A DNA stretch of 7,234 nt from JBOIBN01 sp050739575. Its GTDB lineage: Bacteria; Pseudomonadota; Gammaproteobacteria; JAKDMP01. The stretch spans positions 1-7,234 of the forward strand of contig JBOIBN010000100.1 of the NCBI GenBank assembly GCA_050739575.1, read 5' to 3'. The notes under the pieces are model-generated. The model did no database searches, was not told the DNA's origin, and was given only the letters and a program-made list of their open reading frames with translations. The translations under genes and the position numbers were made by a program. Below, piece after piece: positions 6,972-7,234 of the stretch (the first letter of the stretch is position 1; every line of letters starts with the position of its first letter).

Positions 6972-7110
6972 ACAAAATTACGGCCTTGTCTAACTCACTG
7001 AAATGCCCGCTTACGACCCCTTCCGGTCATTCATGATCGTCCGCTTTCGGGAAGGCTGGTCACCGACGCTTAAGTAAGCCACGTCCCAAACGCGTAGCGA
7101 TTGGGACGGA
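6972..7110. other. Intergenic region after the operon, no gene seen
   Basis: About 140 nt with stops in all useful frames. It holds a weak GACAA/TTGTC dyad across the end of the hydrolase gene (6971-6975 with 6986-6990), a GACC/GGTC mini-stem at 7015-7028, a CCTTCC/GGAAGG pair (7019-7024 with 7050-7055), GCTTA/TAAGC at 7068-7079, and the 8-bp hairpin at 7082-7108. I see no clear rho-independent terminator and no convincing sigma-70 promoter. Confidence 0.5.
7082..7108. repeat. Perfect 8-bp inverted repeat (hairpin) between the operon and the IS end
   Basis: CGTCCCAA (7082-7089) and TTGGGACG (7101-7108) are exact reverse complements around an 11-nt loop. It lies about 110 nt after the last operon gene and directly beside the presumed IS end. 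No T run follows on either strand, so it is a poor intrinsic terminator. It could be an mRNA 3' stabilising structure, an operator-like site, or an insertion target. Confidence 0.55.
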
Positions 7111-7234
7111 GAGTTCCTACGGAAAAGTGGACACTGCGGGTTACGCACATTGGGCTTCGAACTCGATTGGAGAATGGTAGCTCAGTGCTGAGTGTAATCT
7201 GCGTGTGTTGTAAAAGTCGATGTAGCTGCGTATG
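7111..7234 (-). mobile_element. IS3-family insertion sequence, 3' end only (outer boundary approximate)
   Basis: The transposase C terminus at 7141-7233 is followed, in its own direction, by a short segment whose plus-strand form reads GAGTTCCTACGGAAAAG and then TGGACAC at 7111-7134. This looks like the terminal inverted repeat usual in this family, with a GTGGACAC core at the inner side. The precise outer end is uncertain by a few bases because the opposite end and any target duplication lie outside the window. Whether the element is complete cannot be told. Confidence 0.65.
7141..7234 (-). CDS. IS3-family transposase (OrfB, DDE type), C-terminal end, cut by window edge
   Basis: Reading the minus strand from the right edge, one leftover base is followed by 30 codons and a TAA (7141-7143 on the plus strand). 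The peptide contains YIDFYNTRRLHSALSYHSP followed by IEFE. This is the hallmark C-terminal motif of IS3-family OrfB integrase-type transposases, positioned after the catalytic glutamate. OrfB performs the DDE strand-transfer reaction. Only this tail is visible, so activity and completeness are unknown. It runs convergent to the metabolic operon. Confidence 0.88.
   Translation of the reverse strand, partial: IRSYIDFYNTRRLHSALSYHSPIEFEAQCA

Noticed and set aside
7082..7108. Hairpin as an intrinsic terminator
   Set aside because: The stem is perfect, but no T run follows on either strand, so I list it only as an inverted repeat.
1..7234. CRISPR array, tRNA or rRNA
   Set aside because: No regularly spaced direct repeats, cloverleaf or rRNA-like sequence was seen on either strand.

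Overview
This is a GC-rich (roughly 60% or more by eye), almost fully coding window from a bacterium, most likely a proteobacterium. The basis is codon and GC style, the family variants seen, and an IS3-type transposase end. The genus cannot be fixed from the sequence. Five genes run on the plus strand as one tightly packed unit, followed by a short intergenic stretch and the edge of an insertion sequence on the minus strand.

Layout: (1) 2-1627, the C-terminal two thirds of a P-type cation ATPase of the proton-pump type, cut by the left edge. (2) 1644-2825, acetate kinase. (3) 2822-5173, phosphoketolase, overlapping the kinase by ATGA. (4) 5209-5565, a 118-residue protein that looks like a hybrid. 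Its first ~44 residues resemble the start of SpoIIAA-like (STAS/SEC14-type) proteins, and residues 45-109 are a gap-free, about 40% identical copy of the last 65 residues of the phosphoketolase just upstream. (5) 5562-6971, a metallo-beta-lactamase/beta-CASP hydrolase of the RNA-processing type, overlapping gene 4 by ATGA. The stretch 6972 to about 7110 holds no gene, only small dyads including a perfect 8-bp hairpin. From about 7110 to the right edge lies the 3' end of an IS3-family element, with the last 30 codons of its transposase on the minus strand.

How it fits together: phosphoketolase splits xylulose-5-P and/or fructose-6-P with phosphate into acetyl phosphate plus a smaller sugar phosphate. 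Acetate kinase then uses acetyl phosphate to make ATP and acetate. The P-type ATPase would spend ATP to export protons or another cation, which would suit acid stress or a collapsed membrane potential. The beta-CASP enzyme suggests RNA-level control, but its target is unknown. Spacings of 16, -4, 35 and -4 nt with no visible internal promoter or terminator suggest one transcript, whose start lies left of the window.

The most novel item is gene 4. It is a small intact ORF that duplicates the tail of its neighbouring enzyme on a different N-terminal half, and it is coupled by overlap to the beta-CASP gene. It may be a subunit-like partner or regulator of phosphoketolase, but that role is inference.
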